From: Prinia subflava
Lineage: Eukaryota > Chordata > Aves > Passeriformes > Cisticolidae
Direction: 5' to 3'
Assembly (NCBI RefSeq): GCF_021018805.1
Contig: NC_086266.1
Span: 1,612,001 to 1,676,000, forward strand
Length of the DNA: 64,000 bases
Shown here: piece after piece, positions 21,801 through 33,700 of the stretch
Layout of the letters: each line of letters opens with the position of its first letter
Position numbering within the stretch: position 1 is the first letter of the stretch
The notes under the pieces: model-generated
Databases searched by the model: none
The model's input: only the letters and a program-made list of their open reading frames with translations
What the model was told of the DNA's origin: nothing
Made by a program: the position numbers and the translations under genes

Positions 21801-24800
21801 CAGCCAGGGCTTCCTGACAGACACCCTTCAGATCCTGACAGTCCCAAAGACAAAAAAAGTGTGTGGGGCTATTTGCAGTATGCCCTGACTTTTATTTATT
21901 TAGCTAACCAGGTAATTTTGAATATGAATAAAGCAGCAGTCACAGTAGCAACTGCAGAAGAAAAGCTGCAGCACTAGACTAAACAGTAAAGTGGTCTCAG
22001 GCAAATTCTGAAGGAAGTTTCAAGAGGAAGCTGACACTGTTGACCATTCTTTCAACTTATTTTTAGGAACTTTTTGTTCTGAAAAAGGGACTGAAAATCC
22101 TTAGCATGACACAGTGTATCACAAAAATTCATGGTTAGTAATAAAAAACAATTAGCAATTTAGTTTATTAACAAATGCAACGATATTCAAAAAGCCAACA
22201 TTGTCAGAAAATGTTTTTAATTCAACTTAAAATTACGCAGTCCCCACTTCAAGTTTAAGAGGTAATATGTAACAAATTTCTCAAACTGTTCTGTCTGAGA
22301 AACACCAGTGAATCATCTTAGAGAAACAGACAACAGAAACCTTATCCACCATTGCCTTTCAATGAATAAGAAATCCTCCCTCTACCTTTTCATCCAATGT
22401 CTGGACACAGACCACGACCCAGGAAGGTGGGAAAACAGCTGGGGAGGGAATATGATCAGGACAGAGTCTTAACAGAACAGTCAGAAATGAGTTTATGTGA
22501 GCATCATTCATCAAAGCACCTTTGAGCATGCAAATAACCTGAGCTCATTCAAGGCTGGGATGAGGGGTTCTCTTTCAGTTCTGTCAGAGACTGCCAGGTG
22601 TTTATCATGTCTCGTCCTAGTCGAGTTTGTGGAGCCATAAACTGCTCTGCAGAGGTGCTGTTATTGAAGGACACGCACGAAAAGCAGGCCTGGAAGAACA
22701 GCCAGGTGGAGAACTGGCAGCCCCAGAACGGCAGGACACAGCACACTCATACAAAGAGGATGCTCTGCGTAGTTCTCTCAGGCATAACCTTGCTCTGAGC
22801 CCTATTCCAGCCCCCACATTCTCACCCTGTTTTTTACTTAAGCACCACGAGCTTAGTTTCACTTTCTAGTTGTTCCTCTTGCCTGTGGCAATGCATTTCA
22901 TAAGCACTTCTGACCAAGCTGTTCAAACAAGGAGCTCATAGAAATGCAGAAGTATTTGCATGCTTATGAAATAAACAGATAATCCATTTTCAGAATGAAA
23001 ATTAAACACATCTATCAAACAAAGGCACAAAAGCAAGGCTATCAAGTTCGGTATTAATTTACCCTGTGCAAATACACAGTATGAATCAGCAGTACATAAA
23101 ATTGTCATCACGGAAAGTAACGTGCAGAATGACAAACTAACGGGCTACTGTGAGCAGATAGAAACTACTCCGTCCTTCCTACTTCTACATCTGGTGCAAA
23201 AAGACCACAGGCACCACAAACCAAGATCTCTTCCTTCTTTTTAATTTTTCTTTATATTTTTGTATCACTTGGCTCTTAGTTGACATTACCACTAACTGCT
23301 TACTCTTCCACATAACATTCAAAGCTGTAGAAAATACTGCTGTAAAACTACACTTCACCTACACAGTATTGCAATTCTTTGAGTATGTGCATTTTCCTTG
23401 AGTAAGAAAACCCAAACAAAAAGTGCCATACCAGGAATAGAGAGGTTATTACCCAAAGCAATTTATAGGATACAACACGTCAGCAAATTACTTTGCTGAA
23501 TTGACACAAACGTGACCTCAGTGTGAGGGAGACTCCAGATGAGAAGTGGACAGTGCTACAGGGGTTGTTTCCCTGAGCCTCCGAGTTCCTGCGGGTGGCA
23601 GGAGCTGGTGCAGCTCTGGCTGAGGTGGTCCCTGCTGGGCTGCAGCGTTTGCAGGCTGCAGGTCACAGCCCTGGACCTGCACGGGTCAGCCCCACAGAGA
23701 GCCACAGCAGGGAGGAAGTGGCCACTGGGTTTAGTTCTGCTGAAAAACACCTCGTGCTTTGCAAGAACCTCAGAGAAGCTTGAAAACAGAGCTGCTGTTG
23801 AATGAGGTAGCCTCTACCTATTTGTTGCTGCCCCAGCCTGTCCCCTCCTTCTGCTGGTGCAGCCTTTCAGAGCCTATTGCATCCATGCAAGTGTACTGGG
23901 GGGGAAAAAAGGCAACTAGAAGCTGTACCACAATATATAATCTACTTTTATCTTTAGTGAAAACCAAAAAACCCAAGCCCACCCCCTGATACCTAGCCAC
24001 TTTTAAAAATTTTATTGTAGATTAATTTTATACACTCCAAAATACTTTAACAGGCATAATCTTTTATTTGTGGGAGGTCAGTAATTTATGTGGAGTTAGT
24101 AATTTTCCTAATCCAAAGTGACTGTACGGTAGCTGGCTGCCAAATTGTCAGCTTAAGCTATGAGACTAATGCCCTCATTCATAAATTTTGGGGATTTTGT
24201 GTAAGCCATTCAGCGTGCTGTGTCCAGCTCCTCAGACTGAACTGGGATATTTGAAATTTGATATTTGAAATAGTGACATTTCAGAGGCTGCTCAACTCCT
24301 CTAGCTCCCAAGACAAATGGGAGAATAACTCACTGTGTATTCTACTTATCATGTGCTTTAGATAAACTGAACTTAATAAGAGCTTTTCCAGAACTCTTGC
24401 ATTGTATGACTCCTGGGGAGGAAAAAACAAAGTACCACATGGATCACTTAGGCAAGGTGAAGTGTTTCAATAAATCTGACCTGTTATATGGATTTGCCTT
24501 TTTTTTTTCAGACTGACACTTGCACCCTCTTACAGCAAGGACAGCACAAGCTCCTTGTGCTGTTAGAGCTTCCTTCAGCCCTACCCATTGACAGGATGCT
24601 GGTGTCAGTGCACATTTAAATATGCAAAGACTCGTTCTGCTGCATGTGCTACCTGCTATAAATATGTGCAATAAAATGGTGAACTACAGCACAGGGTGAA
24701 GTTAGAGCAACCACTGTGTAGTACCTGCCCAACATGACAATAGTGAGAGCTCTTTGTATCTCACATGGGAAGATCTGACAGGAAGCATCATTTTATTTTC

Positions 24801-25768
24801 ATTATAATCTGTTTCTCTAAATATGTCCTTCTTGTATAGTGGCTTCTAGTGCACAGAAACAGACAACAAATAAATTACTGTTTTTTAAATTGTAACATCT
24901 CCAATCAGGACTTGTAGCCAGATAAGCAATCACGATACAAACACAGAAATGGATTTATTTTGAGAAAGTTCTTATTTTAGCAAACACTGAGGTATATACA
25001 TGCTGGCCAAGTTTATACTACAACAAAGGACAGAGGTAGGGTAAACGCATCATTAACAGGTATTTAAAAAACAAAGCATTCATTTATTATAAGTTTAAAT
25101 CATCTTAAAACAAGCATTTCTGTAACTGTCTTGGTATTGCTCACTTACAATCTTATTTGCTGTAGTAAGGGGAGTTTGAACAGAACACTTCAGTGTTATT
25201 AAAATGATAATTTAAACATCTCTTAATTAGTACAAGCTTTAGGAGAACAAGTACTGGGATGTAATGTGCTATTTTAAGTCTGTCCTTGCAATGTTAACTT
25301 GTTTCTAATTTCATAGTCTTTCAAGCACACCTAGATTATTTTTTAAATTGATACATTTATTAATATTCTAACTGCCATTATACACCTATGCAATAAAACA
25401 CCAGGGTTTGGAAGTAAGGGCATTTTTCCTGTACACTAACAAAAGTGATGAGCAAAAATGATGCAGCGAGCTGCAGCTTCAAGTAAAACGGATATGCATA
25501 AAGATCTTCTGCTCTGAGTTCTGACATTTAACAGCTTCCATTGCCAGACCAATGAGTTTATAATAAGAACTTTAAAAGAAATATAAATCTGTTAACCTAA
25601 AAGGAGGGTGACAAGTATGCTTTTAAAAAAAGATGCTCTGCTGATGAAGCAGTAATGTGCTTTAGGGAATCAATAGTCACATCCACATACATTGAAGGAA
25701 ATCCTAGAAATCCTAGGACATTAGTTTTTGTCCTCACTGAACAGCAATGGTTTTCAAGTATAACAGTT

Positions 25769-25837
25769 TTAAGAGTCTCAGATTTAAAGTGATAATTAAG
25801 GATTCACCTTGGATCACTTTAAATCCGAGACTCTTAA
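25769..25837. repeat. Inverted repeat, 25-bp arms with one mismatch
   Basis: Arms 25769-25793 and 25813-25837 pair at 24 of 25 positions around a 19-nt spacer. A third partial copy of the GGATCACTTTA segment follows at about 25854. ACSL4 intron 1. Confidence 0.9.
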
Positions 25838-26456
25838 TTCTGTGATAATTGGTGGATCACTTTATCTCTGCCTTGGAGATAAAGATATCTCACCTTGAAG
25901 CCTGGTGAACTCCCAGATGTACAACAGCCCTTGATTTAGTATCAACTGTACTATAAAGCCCATGCAAAAATTTATTTTTTAAAAAATAATTTCTCAATAT
26001 CTGGGATTCCTTAAAACCACTTTACTGAGGTGAAAAGTACCCTTTGATTTCAGGGGTAACTCCAAGTGGTTAGTTCTATCTAAAGCAAAAAAAAAGGAAA
26101 ACAATTCCTCACATCCTTCACATTACTCAGCTGTTACTCCAAATGTAAAGCAAATAAACTGCACATCGACTTTTTGAAGCAGCAGCATTTGCTCCGACCT
26201 CACAACCATCCTAAGCAACTCATGCACTCAAACTTTAAAAATCATCCATTACACAAACCGACAATCTGGCAACTGCTGGTGAAGGAAAACACTGCCCACT
26301 CCTCCCAGTCCCATGGCCACAGTCACATCTCTGCTTGTTCCGCTCCTCCATTTCCCAATGCCGCCTGTGCTATTTATTTCCGTACTAAAAAAGATTGTTC
26401 AATGTGCCTTTGAGTTTTCTGCTATATTTGGGATCATCTTAAATAACTCTGCAGAC

Positions 26457-26660
26457 AATTGAACCACCAGGCCTCGCACTCCCACACTCACACACTCCCC
26501 GTATCAAAACTCTGTGGGCTCAAGGCCTTATCCAGCCTGGCTTTGGACACTGCCAGGGCTGGGGCACCCACAGCCCTCCTGGGCACCCTGTGCCAGTGTC
26601 TCACCATCCTCACAGTGAAAAATAAGTTCATGCCAGCCCCAGGTCAGTCCTGACTCAGAA
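26457..26660 (-). mobile_element. CR1-type LINE 3' fragment
   Basis: Contains TTATCCAGCCTGGCTTTGGA, CAGGGCTGGGGCACCCACA and CTCACCATCCTCACAGTGAA, the reverse complement of the CR1 3' region. Truncated, in ACSL4 intron 1. Confidence 0.75.
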
Positions 26661-27344
26661 GCTGCTCTGGCTGCAGCAGCACAGGGCAGCAGCAGTAACC
26701 TGAAGAGGAGACAGGCTCCCTATGTAGGGCAACAACACCATGAGGAATTTCCACCCCCACCACTCATTCCTAACCTCTGTCTCACACACTTGGTCAGGTA
26801 AATAATGTTCTGAACACCTGGCAGTGTTCAGAACCCAAGCTGTGTCTTACTGTGAGTGCACTTCATAAGCAGTGCTAGGCAGGAACTGACAGCCCTGATA
26901 AGAAGTGGGCAGGGAAAGCAGAGCTGCTGGAGTTTATTTACATTCTGCCCAACCATTTTTGTTGATCCCAGTGCAGATCACATTAGGTACTTTCTGCAGA
27001 GAAGGAAACTGAAACCACAGCTCCTAGGCAATGCTGGCCACTGGCCAAATCTTTTTGCAAACAATCTCTTTTAGCTCACGTCCGTGTAAAACAAGCAAAA
27101 CCAACTCACAGCTCCAGCATGTCCAGGGTTAGGCAAGTCCTCCCCATGCACCACCGAGACCACGGAGCGGTCTGAGAAAGGGCCTTGGTGCTGTGAGGCT
27201 GCACAGCTCAGGACAAACCTGTCACACCACTTCAGTGTCAGCCTTACTTCAGTGCTGCACTGGTTACCCGAGTGAGCAGCCACAGGAGGAGTAACCAGGG
27301 CTGCACTCAGCCTTTGTTTGCATGTGTGAACTCTGTTTCTTCAA

Positions 27345-27409
27345 AGAATCTGTTTCTTCAAAACGTGAACTCTGCCTACAGAGTTCAACATTTTGAAGGA
27401 ACAGATTCT
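27345..27409. repeat. Imperfect inverted repeat, about 30-bp arms, 4-nt loop
   Basis: Arms 27345-27374 and 27379-27409 are complementary apart from two mismatches and one bulge. The left arm also overlaps a direct duplication (GTGAACTCTG and TCTGTTTCTTCAAA occur twice at 27325-27374). Confidence 0.8.
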
Positions 27410-27594
27410 AGGAGTGTCAGTCCTACAGGCAATCCTAATTTCCCTCCCCCAACCAAAGGAACAATGAAACAACAGCAAAGTTCTAATAGTCCCTATCCAT
27501 TGTAAACACAGCTCTACCAGCAGAGGAGAAAAACTTTCTGAAGCCTTCCCTTCCACACAGCTAGCCTACTCTAAATGGAAATGTGAAGGGCATT

Positions 27595-27664
27595 TTTGGT
27601 CCATCTTTTGCTCCTCCTCTCCTCCAGTTACAGGGAGGAGAGGAGGAGCAAAAGATGGACCAAA
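27595..27664. repeat. Perfect 31-bp inverted repeat with 8-nt loop
   Basis: Arms 27595-27625 and 27634-27664 are exact reverse complements over all 31 bases, with loop AGTTACAG. It lies in ACSL4 intron 1. As RNA it would fold into an uninterrupted 31-bp hairpin. It carries no terminal-repeat or target-duplication signs of a transposon. Confidence 0.97.
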
Positions 27665-30245
27665 GATGAACACCAAAGCAGTCACTCTGCAGCTGCTCCA
27701 CAAGGCAGTAAAATTAAACAGTCTGGACAGCTTTTGAGATAGGCCTTCCACAAAAAAGGTTAAAGATGTTGCACCATCTAAATAACAACCTCATCTATGA
27801 GCAAACAGAACAAAACTGTAAATTCTGTTTCTCAGGAAATTGCTTTCCTCGTTCCATTCAGCTTCCCTCTCTCCTGAGAAAACAAATGTCCTGAAGCATA
27901 GTGACCACGTGCTTCTTTGCGTATACAATGAAAATTCCCTTAACGATTAACTCCAACTCTTTTTTACTTTAAGCAATGCCTTACTCAGAAGGGTTCAATT
28001 ATAAAAGGGCACTCATTCATTTGTCATGTTAACTACCTAAATCTATTTATCATTAACTCCAATATATTTTGAATGTTGACTTGGCTCAGGCTACTGTTTG
28101 GTATTTAATTTGAGTACTAACCTCATTTACAACAGTGTAATAGGCTGCAGTTATTTTACTAGATATATATCATAACATCACCTGGCATATTCTGTATGCA
28201 AGGCCTTGCCTTAGCAGTTTGTTTGGAAGTGGTTTCTCTAGTTTTATAAAAGCATCACCCTTGCATTAGGAGAAGGTGTTATCTGCTGAACTCTGCTAAC
28301 TTATTAGGCTGAAATTTTATAGCTGCTGCTGTTGGATTATTCAGTGAGCACCACGGCTGGCAGTGCATGTCCCAGGGCATTAAAGGTCACACATGAGCTA
28401 AGTGTGCATGAGATGCAAACACCTGAATAATGAAAACCTCCTGAAACTGCCCACCAGAGCAGGGGGAAATTGTCCCTTTCAAGTTTATACAAATTTGTAA
28501 TTTAAGACAACAATGAAGGGAGAACTGATAAATACTAAGAAATGAGAGCTGTGTTTAAAATGCATTAAATAGTTTCCAAAATAACTTTTATGTGGAAATA
28601 TTTAAGGCTTCTGTAGAATTGTATTAAAATTCAAATTTTGTATCCATGCACGAAGAGCAGAAGAAATTAAATGTGAAACCAAACATCCTGCCAGAGACCG
28701 CAGAACTTTGCTACCTGTCTTTTAATTGGGTGAAAAGACTGGAGACATGAAAATCTTAAACATATCTTAGGGAAAAAGAAAATCCATGTCTTTAATCATT
28801 ACAGTTAGTCTGAGATGACAAATTCCAAAGATTCAAAAAGCAGAACTTATGAAAAAACATCGTGTGTTTGTAAGGTCTACCTGCAGCTTTATTTGCTCAT
28901 TTTTGCACTTGAAATTGGCAAGGCTGCAATTGCTGATTTGTCTATAATAGTAAATGACAACATACATCATATTCTTATTTTTATGCAACAATCCAAGATG
29001 CAAAAAGCAACCAAGCAAGGATCAACATTATCTTTACCCTGACAATCATCTTTTAGCACTATCAGGGTAAAAATAAATGTCCATTTACTTTCTATAAAAC
29101 ATTCCTCGGCACCAAAGCTCCCTGTAACCCCCATCTGTATTTATTGAACATCCTCACTGAAATACTTTGTATTATTATTATGTATTATTGATCTGTATTA
29201 TCACTCCTTTTTTCCCTAACAGAAATGTTTCACGTTTGATTTTTCCCCAAATGTTAGATGCTATAAAGGTATTATATGCTACAATTATTTCTTTAAGGGA
29301 CTGAGCAAATAGCCGGGGCAGGGGAGGCAGGCAGTGTACATGCACTTGCTTTTCAAATAAGCTTCAGAAATCCTCAAAGGGGATGTTCGAGAACACCAAA
29401 AAGCAACATTTATCACAGACGAACGCGACGCCAAAAATATCCAGGCAGTTTCTTGCTCTCCTTGAACAGGTGCTTTGTGACGTGGAGCAGGGAACATGCG
29501 CTGAGCAGCGCATCACCTCTCCTGATCAGCATCAGCCCATCTCCCGAGCCCAGCCTCCTCCGCTGCATCCGCCCGGGGGGCTCCGCGGCCCGGGGGCTCC
29601 GGGGAGCCCCGAGCTCCGCCGGAGCAGCGGGCAGGGCCCGGGCAGGCCCAGGGAGCGCCGGGGACGAGCTCCGGCCGGGGGTGAGGTCCCGGCCCGGGAC
29701 GAGCTCCGGCCGGAGCAGGGCGGGAAGCGGCGGCAGCGGGTCCGGCTGCGGGCGGGAGGAGCGCGCTCGGCCCCGCGGGCGGAACGGGGAGAGGCGCTGG
29801 CGCTGCCCGGAGCCGCGGAGGAGCCCCGGAGCGGAGCCCCGGGCCAGGGCGGTGCTGGGCGGGCAGGGGCGCTTCCCGCCCGGCTTCCCGCCTCGATCTC
29901 CCCCCCGGCGCTTCCAGGAGGCCTTTCCGAGCCGCCACCTGTTCCAGACAGCGCCGAGGCAGCTCCTGCCCGCCCGCACGCAGCCCGAGCCCCGGCGCAT
30001 CCTCTGGGGCCGGCCCCGAGCAGGGCGGCGGGACGGGCCTGACCCCGCGTAACCCCGCAGGTTCCCGCTGCCCCGGCCCCTCCGCCCCGCGGGCAGCGCC
30101 TCCCGCCCCTCGCTGCTCCCCAGATGCTGCCGAGGGGCAGCAAGGGGGGATCAGCTGTGCCCCATCGCATCTCACCGCACTCCGTTCCATCCCATCTCAT
30201 CCCGTCCCTTCCCCGGCCGTCCCGCCGCGCTCAGCCCGCACTCAC

Positions 30246-30330
30246 CGTGCCCAGCCCCGGCGCTGCCGGCGGAGATCACAGCGCTACCGGCGGCGGTACC
30301 GGCTGCTAAAATGGCTGAGGGCTCGGGGGA
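30246..30330 (-). other. ACSL4: Putative ACSL4 non-coding exon 1
   Basis: The minus strand reads GGGCACG/gtgagtgcggg at 30246/30245, a near-perfect donor inside the CpG island and just downstream of the YY1-like motif. The exon's 5' end is approximate. It contains no usable in-frame start to the ACSL4 frame, so it would be 5' UTR. Confidence 0.5.
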
Positions 30331-30630
30331 GGAGCGAGCCCCGCGCTGCTTCGCCAGGGCCGCCCAAGCCTCCCTCCCTCCCTCCCTCCCTCGCTGCGCC
30401 GCCGTGACGCGCCGGGGCCGGGCGGGAGCGGACCCGAGCCCGGGCCCGCTCGGTGCCGCCGCGTCCCGAGGTGACCCCGCGGGCTCCTGAGGGGCTGACG
30501 CGGAGCCCGGGCTGCGGGCAGAGCCCGGGCAGCGCGGCCCTTCTGAGGGGCTGTTCGGCCCCGCCGGGGCTCCGGGCAGGCCGAGCGGGGGCACACGGCA
30601 AAGGCGCTCCAGGGAGCCCGGCCTGGCCCC

Positions 30631-30747
30631 GGGCACAGCCCGGCACAGCCCCGGCACAGCCCCGGGCACAGCCCCGGCACAGCCCCGGCACAGCCCCGGG
30701 CACAGCCCCGGGCACAGCCCGGCACAGCCCCGGCACAGCCCCGGCAG
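30631..30747. repeat. 12-13-bp GC-rich tandem repeat in CpG island
   Basis: About nine to ten copies of GGCACAGCCCCG with one-base length variation, at the upstream edge of the ACSL4 promoter island. Confidence 0.85.
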
Positions 30748-30780
30748 GCTCCGGCTGCCAGCAGCGAGGCCGCCGGAGCC

Positions 30781-33700
30781 GATGGTTGAGGCTGGAACAG
30801 CCAGCTCAGAGGTTCGTAACCCAGTTTCGCCTCCTCACAATGCGGAGACCACCAGGCCCTGCCGGAGGCCCCTGTGGTGCTTTTTGAGAACACAAGAAAC
30901 GGGTTTCAGCAGCAGTGCTGACGAGAGAGACTGGCATTACTCACAGCGCGGTTCAAAAAGCCAGAGGCTACAAATATCCCCATGATTCATGCAAGAGTTT
31001 GCCAGATGGTTTTAGCTGTTTTGGAGTCTGAGCCTCCTTCAGAAGAGAACTGGCACAAAATAACTTGCTTCTGACAATGGCACTTCTTAATAGCTTGTGA
31101 GGGAAGGGGAAACATTCCCTGCTCCTCTATGCAGAACAGAAGTCCAGCAGGATCCTCCCCCGGCCCATATGGAGCGGGACAGAGTGTGAAAAAACAAAAC
31201 TGGCACACATTACATAGCCATTGCTATATCTGGTAACAAATCCGTTTCCATAACCAACACCTTGCAGGAGGCTAAAATGTTCTGGCAACAACTTCACAAT
31301 AAATGTGGATATTGTATTTGATAATTCTCAGGGAAGCAAAAAGCACATCACTTCCTTGGATAGAGCTGAATCTCTGTGTGGGTTCTGCTCCATTTGGACT
31401 ATATGACACTTGGGGCAGTCTGTTATGCTCTCACTTTGTTCTAATTTGTTTCAAACCCTATTGTTTCTCTTAATGTCACATCATCACTAATAAGAGACTG
31501 TGGATTGCACAAGATGCCCAGAGGCATATCTGTTCATGAAGATGACTTTTTTGATCTAACCTCCCTAAATACTTACAAAAGTAATCAGTTGGCCAACCAA
31601 AGTTGGCAACTTGCCACAATTTTATTTTTCCAACTAGAACACTGACACAGCCTCTTTTCTAAATTTTTGTCATAAACAGTAAATAGGCAAGAAAACCTAC
31701 TTCATTCCAGCTATTTTGTACTTCTTATAGTCTCAGGTTTTGAACTGAGTATAGATTTACCTTGATGGGAAGCGTGTCTTGTGCTAAAGCACTGGAATGG
31801 CCACAGAGCATCAGAGCAGTGCCCGGGGCAGAACTGATGCTGCTCCCCACAGTGGCTGCCCACCTCCTGGGAAGATGAAATTCTGCAACTTTGAGACCTT
31901 TAGCTAGAAGTAGCCCGTTTCTTCTCTTGATAGACAACGGAAAAGAAATCCAATTGTTTTCTTAGTCCTATAAGCTTCCAGCATCTACAGCTTGATGTTG
32001 TTCCACAGCCTAACTTCATGCTGGGTGGAAATCACTTCAGTATGTGAAAGTCTTTTGTGTGACCCAAAATCTTTTGGGTCTAAATTGGTCTGTTTCCATT
32101 CATAATATTTGTGGTGCACCAAACATTTATCCATGAAAAAAAAACCAGAAATATCATACAAAGATGGGAAGTGCAACTCAAAGTACAAAAAGGTATTTGA
32201 ATTCTTACCTTAAAAAATGCTTCCTGAAGGATTTGACTCAGCACTCAGATCTATAAAGTAAAAGCATTTGTAATGAAGAGTCCAGGTGAAAGTCAGTCTG
32301 TGATGCTGTGGTAAATTAACAAAACTCTGACTCTTAAATGCTGGCACTTGTAATGCTGGCTTCCCTTTTGGCAGCAAAACAAGAGAATTCTACTTGCACC
32401 ATCACTTTGTCACATCAGTGGCTGCTCCCTGCTTGCACACATTGTTCCTCAGGTTTACAATTAACATAATGTATGTGAGAAATATTAATGGGATACCCTT
32501 CATTTACACAATACTTCTAATGACTCTGCTTTTGTTCCTGTCAGTGGTTACTATTACAAGTTAATTCCTGGAGTCAGTTATTTAATTTATTCACATGACC
32601 ATATATGCAAATTGTCTGCAAAAGATGGTTTTTATTGTTGTATTAGCTGCAGAACAAGGAAATGCTTGTGAAGAGCTCTGAAATTCCGAGGCCCTGGTGC
32701 TGGGGAGGGGAGAGGCTGCACTGTGAGGTGTTCTCTGCTCCTGGTGCTCAGGGTGCAGCACTGCCCAGGAGCAGACAGCAGCACCCTGCCCTGCTATCTG
32801 CCATCACAGCTCCACAGGGATCAGCATGACACAGCTGCACCCCACTGCAGTTTCTTCCTTTTCAGATGAACAGGATCACTTACAGACCTATTTTCTTACC
32901 AGACAATGATACTTAAGGGAGATGATGCCAGGGAGTTTCAGCTTTAGCCTCTGCTACCCAGGTAATCTGACTCCTTCACTGGTGTACAATGGAAGCATCC
33001 TCACATAAAAGACTTGGAGAAAATGAGAAGGCAGTGCAGAAATAGGCAGGGTAACAAAAGGTACATTATACCCATTGGACAAGCAATTTCTAAGCATTTC
33101 CTTTTGCTACTCACTTAATGCTAAAACTATCAATTAATTTCTGATACTTGTTTCCAATTTTCACTTGTTTTTTGCATAGCAAACCCAGCAAATGCTGCCT
33201 CCATGCAATTTCCATTGCCTTACATCCCGTGTACAAAATTCAGCACCTTTCAGAACTGATCTTGCGAATAGACATAATTAACCTGGGGGAGTTTTCACAC
33301 AAAACAAAGGAACAAGAACAGGTATTTCCACAAAAAAGAGACTGAGAACTGCAACAGGCAATGAGTGATGTTCCACTGACTTCAGCAGCACAGGGCTCTG
33401 TGCTTACTTGGGGAATCGACTTGGATGACTGAAGTATTGTGAAATTAATTCCCATTATGACCCCAGCGACTCCTGTGTTGCTGCACTGGGCACAAGGCTG
33501 GCTCACATGCTATAAAAAGTGTTGGCATAGGCACAAGGGAGTTCAGTAGAAATGTTAGAGGATTTGTGATGAACAGGAGGCTTAAACAGTTTTAAACCAG
33601 CAATGCGAGGTTTAACTTTAGACTTATTATTTTTCTATGGTATAACTTAATGGCGATTCCTCCTAATACTGGATTAAAAAGTTTAAAATAAGCCATAATA

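Larger units (their letters stand above)
15256..30245 (-). other. ACSL4: ACSL4 5' intron region
   Basis: About 15 kb between the non-coding first exon and the first coding exon. It is mostly AT-rich unique sequence. It holds one candidate small exon (17383-17427), CR1 fragments near 21.6 and 26.5 kb, a 30-bp tandem duplication at 18.6 kb and several hairpins. No independent protein gene or structured RNA gene was recognised. Confidence 0.75.
29530..30780. promoter_or_regulatory. ACSL4: CpG island, ACSL4 promoter
   Basis: About 1.25 kb of very GC- and CpG-rich sequence upstream of ACSL4 on the minus strand. On that strand GCCATTTT (30308-30315) matches a YY1 element of the kind found just inside TATA-less transcription starts, and a consensus donor follows at 30245. 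Long open frames across this island on both strands come from its base composition. It includes a CCCT tract (30369-30392) and a 12-13-bp GC-rich repeat. Confidence 0.8.

Noticed and set aside
22598..22798. Cys-containing plus-strand frame resembling a zinc-binding start (CGAINCS)
   Set aside because: Only a short resemblance to THAP-type N-termini. The downstream conserved residues are missing and the opposite strand is equally open.
29383..30893. Several 150-225-codon open frames in the ACSL4 CpG island
   Set aside because: High GC depletes stop codons in all frames. The peptides are low-complexity Arg/Pro/Ala-rich and overlap on both strands.
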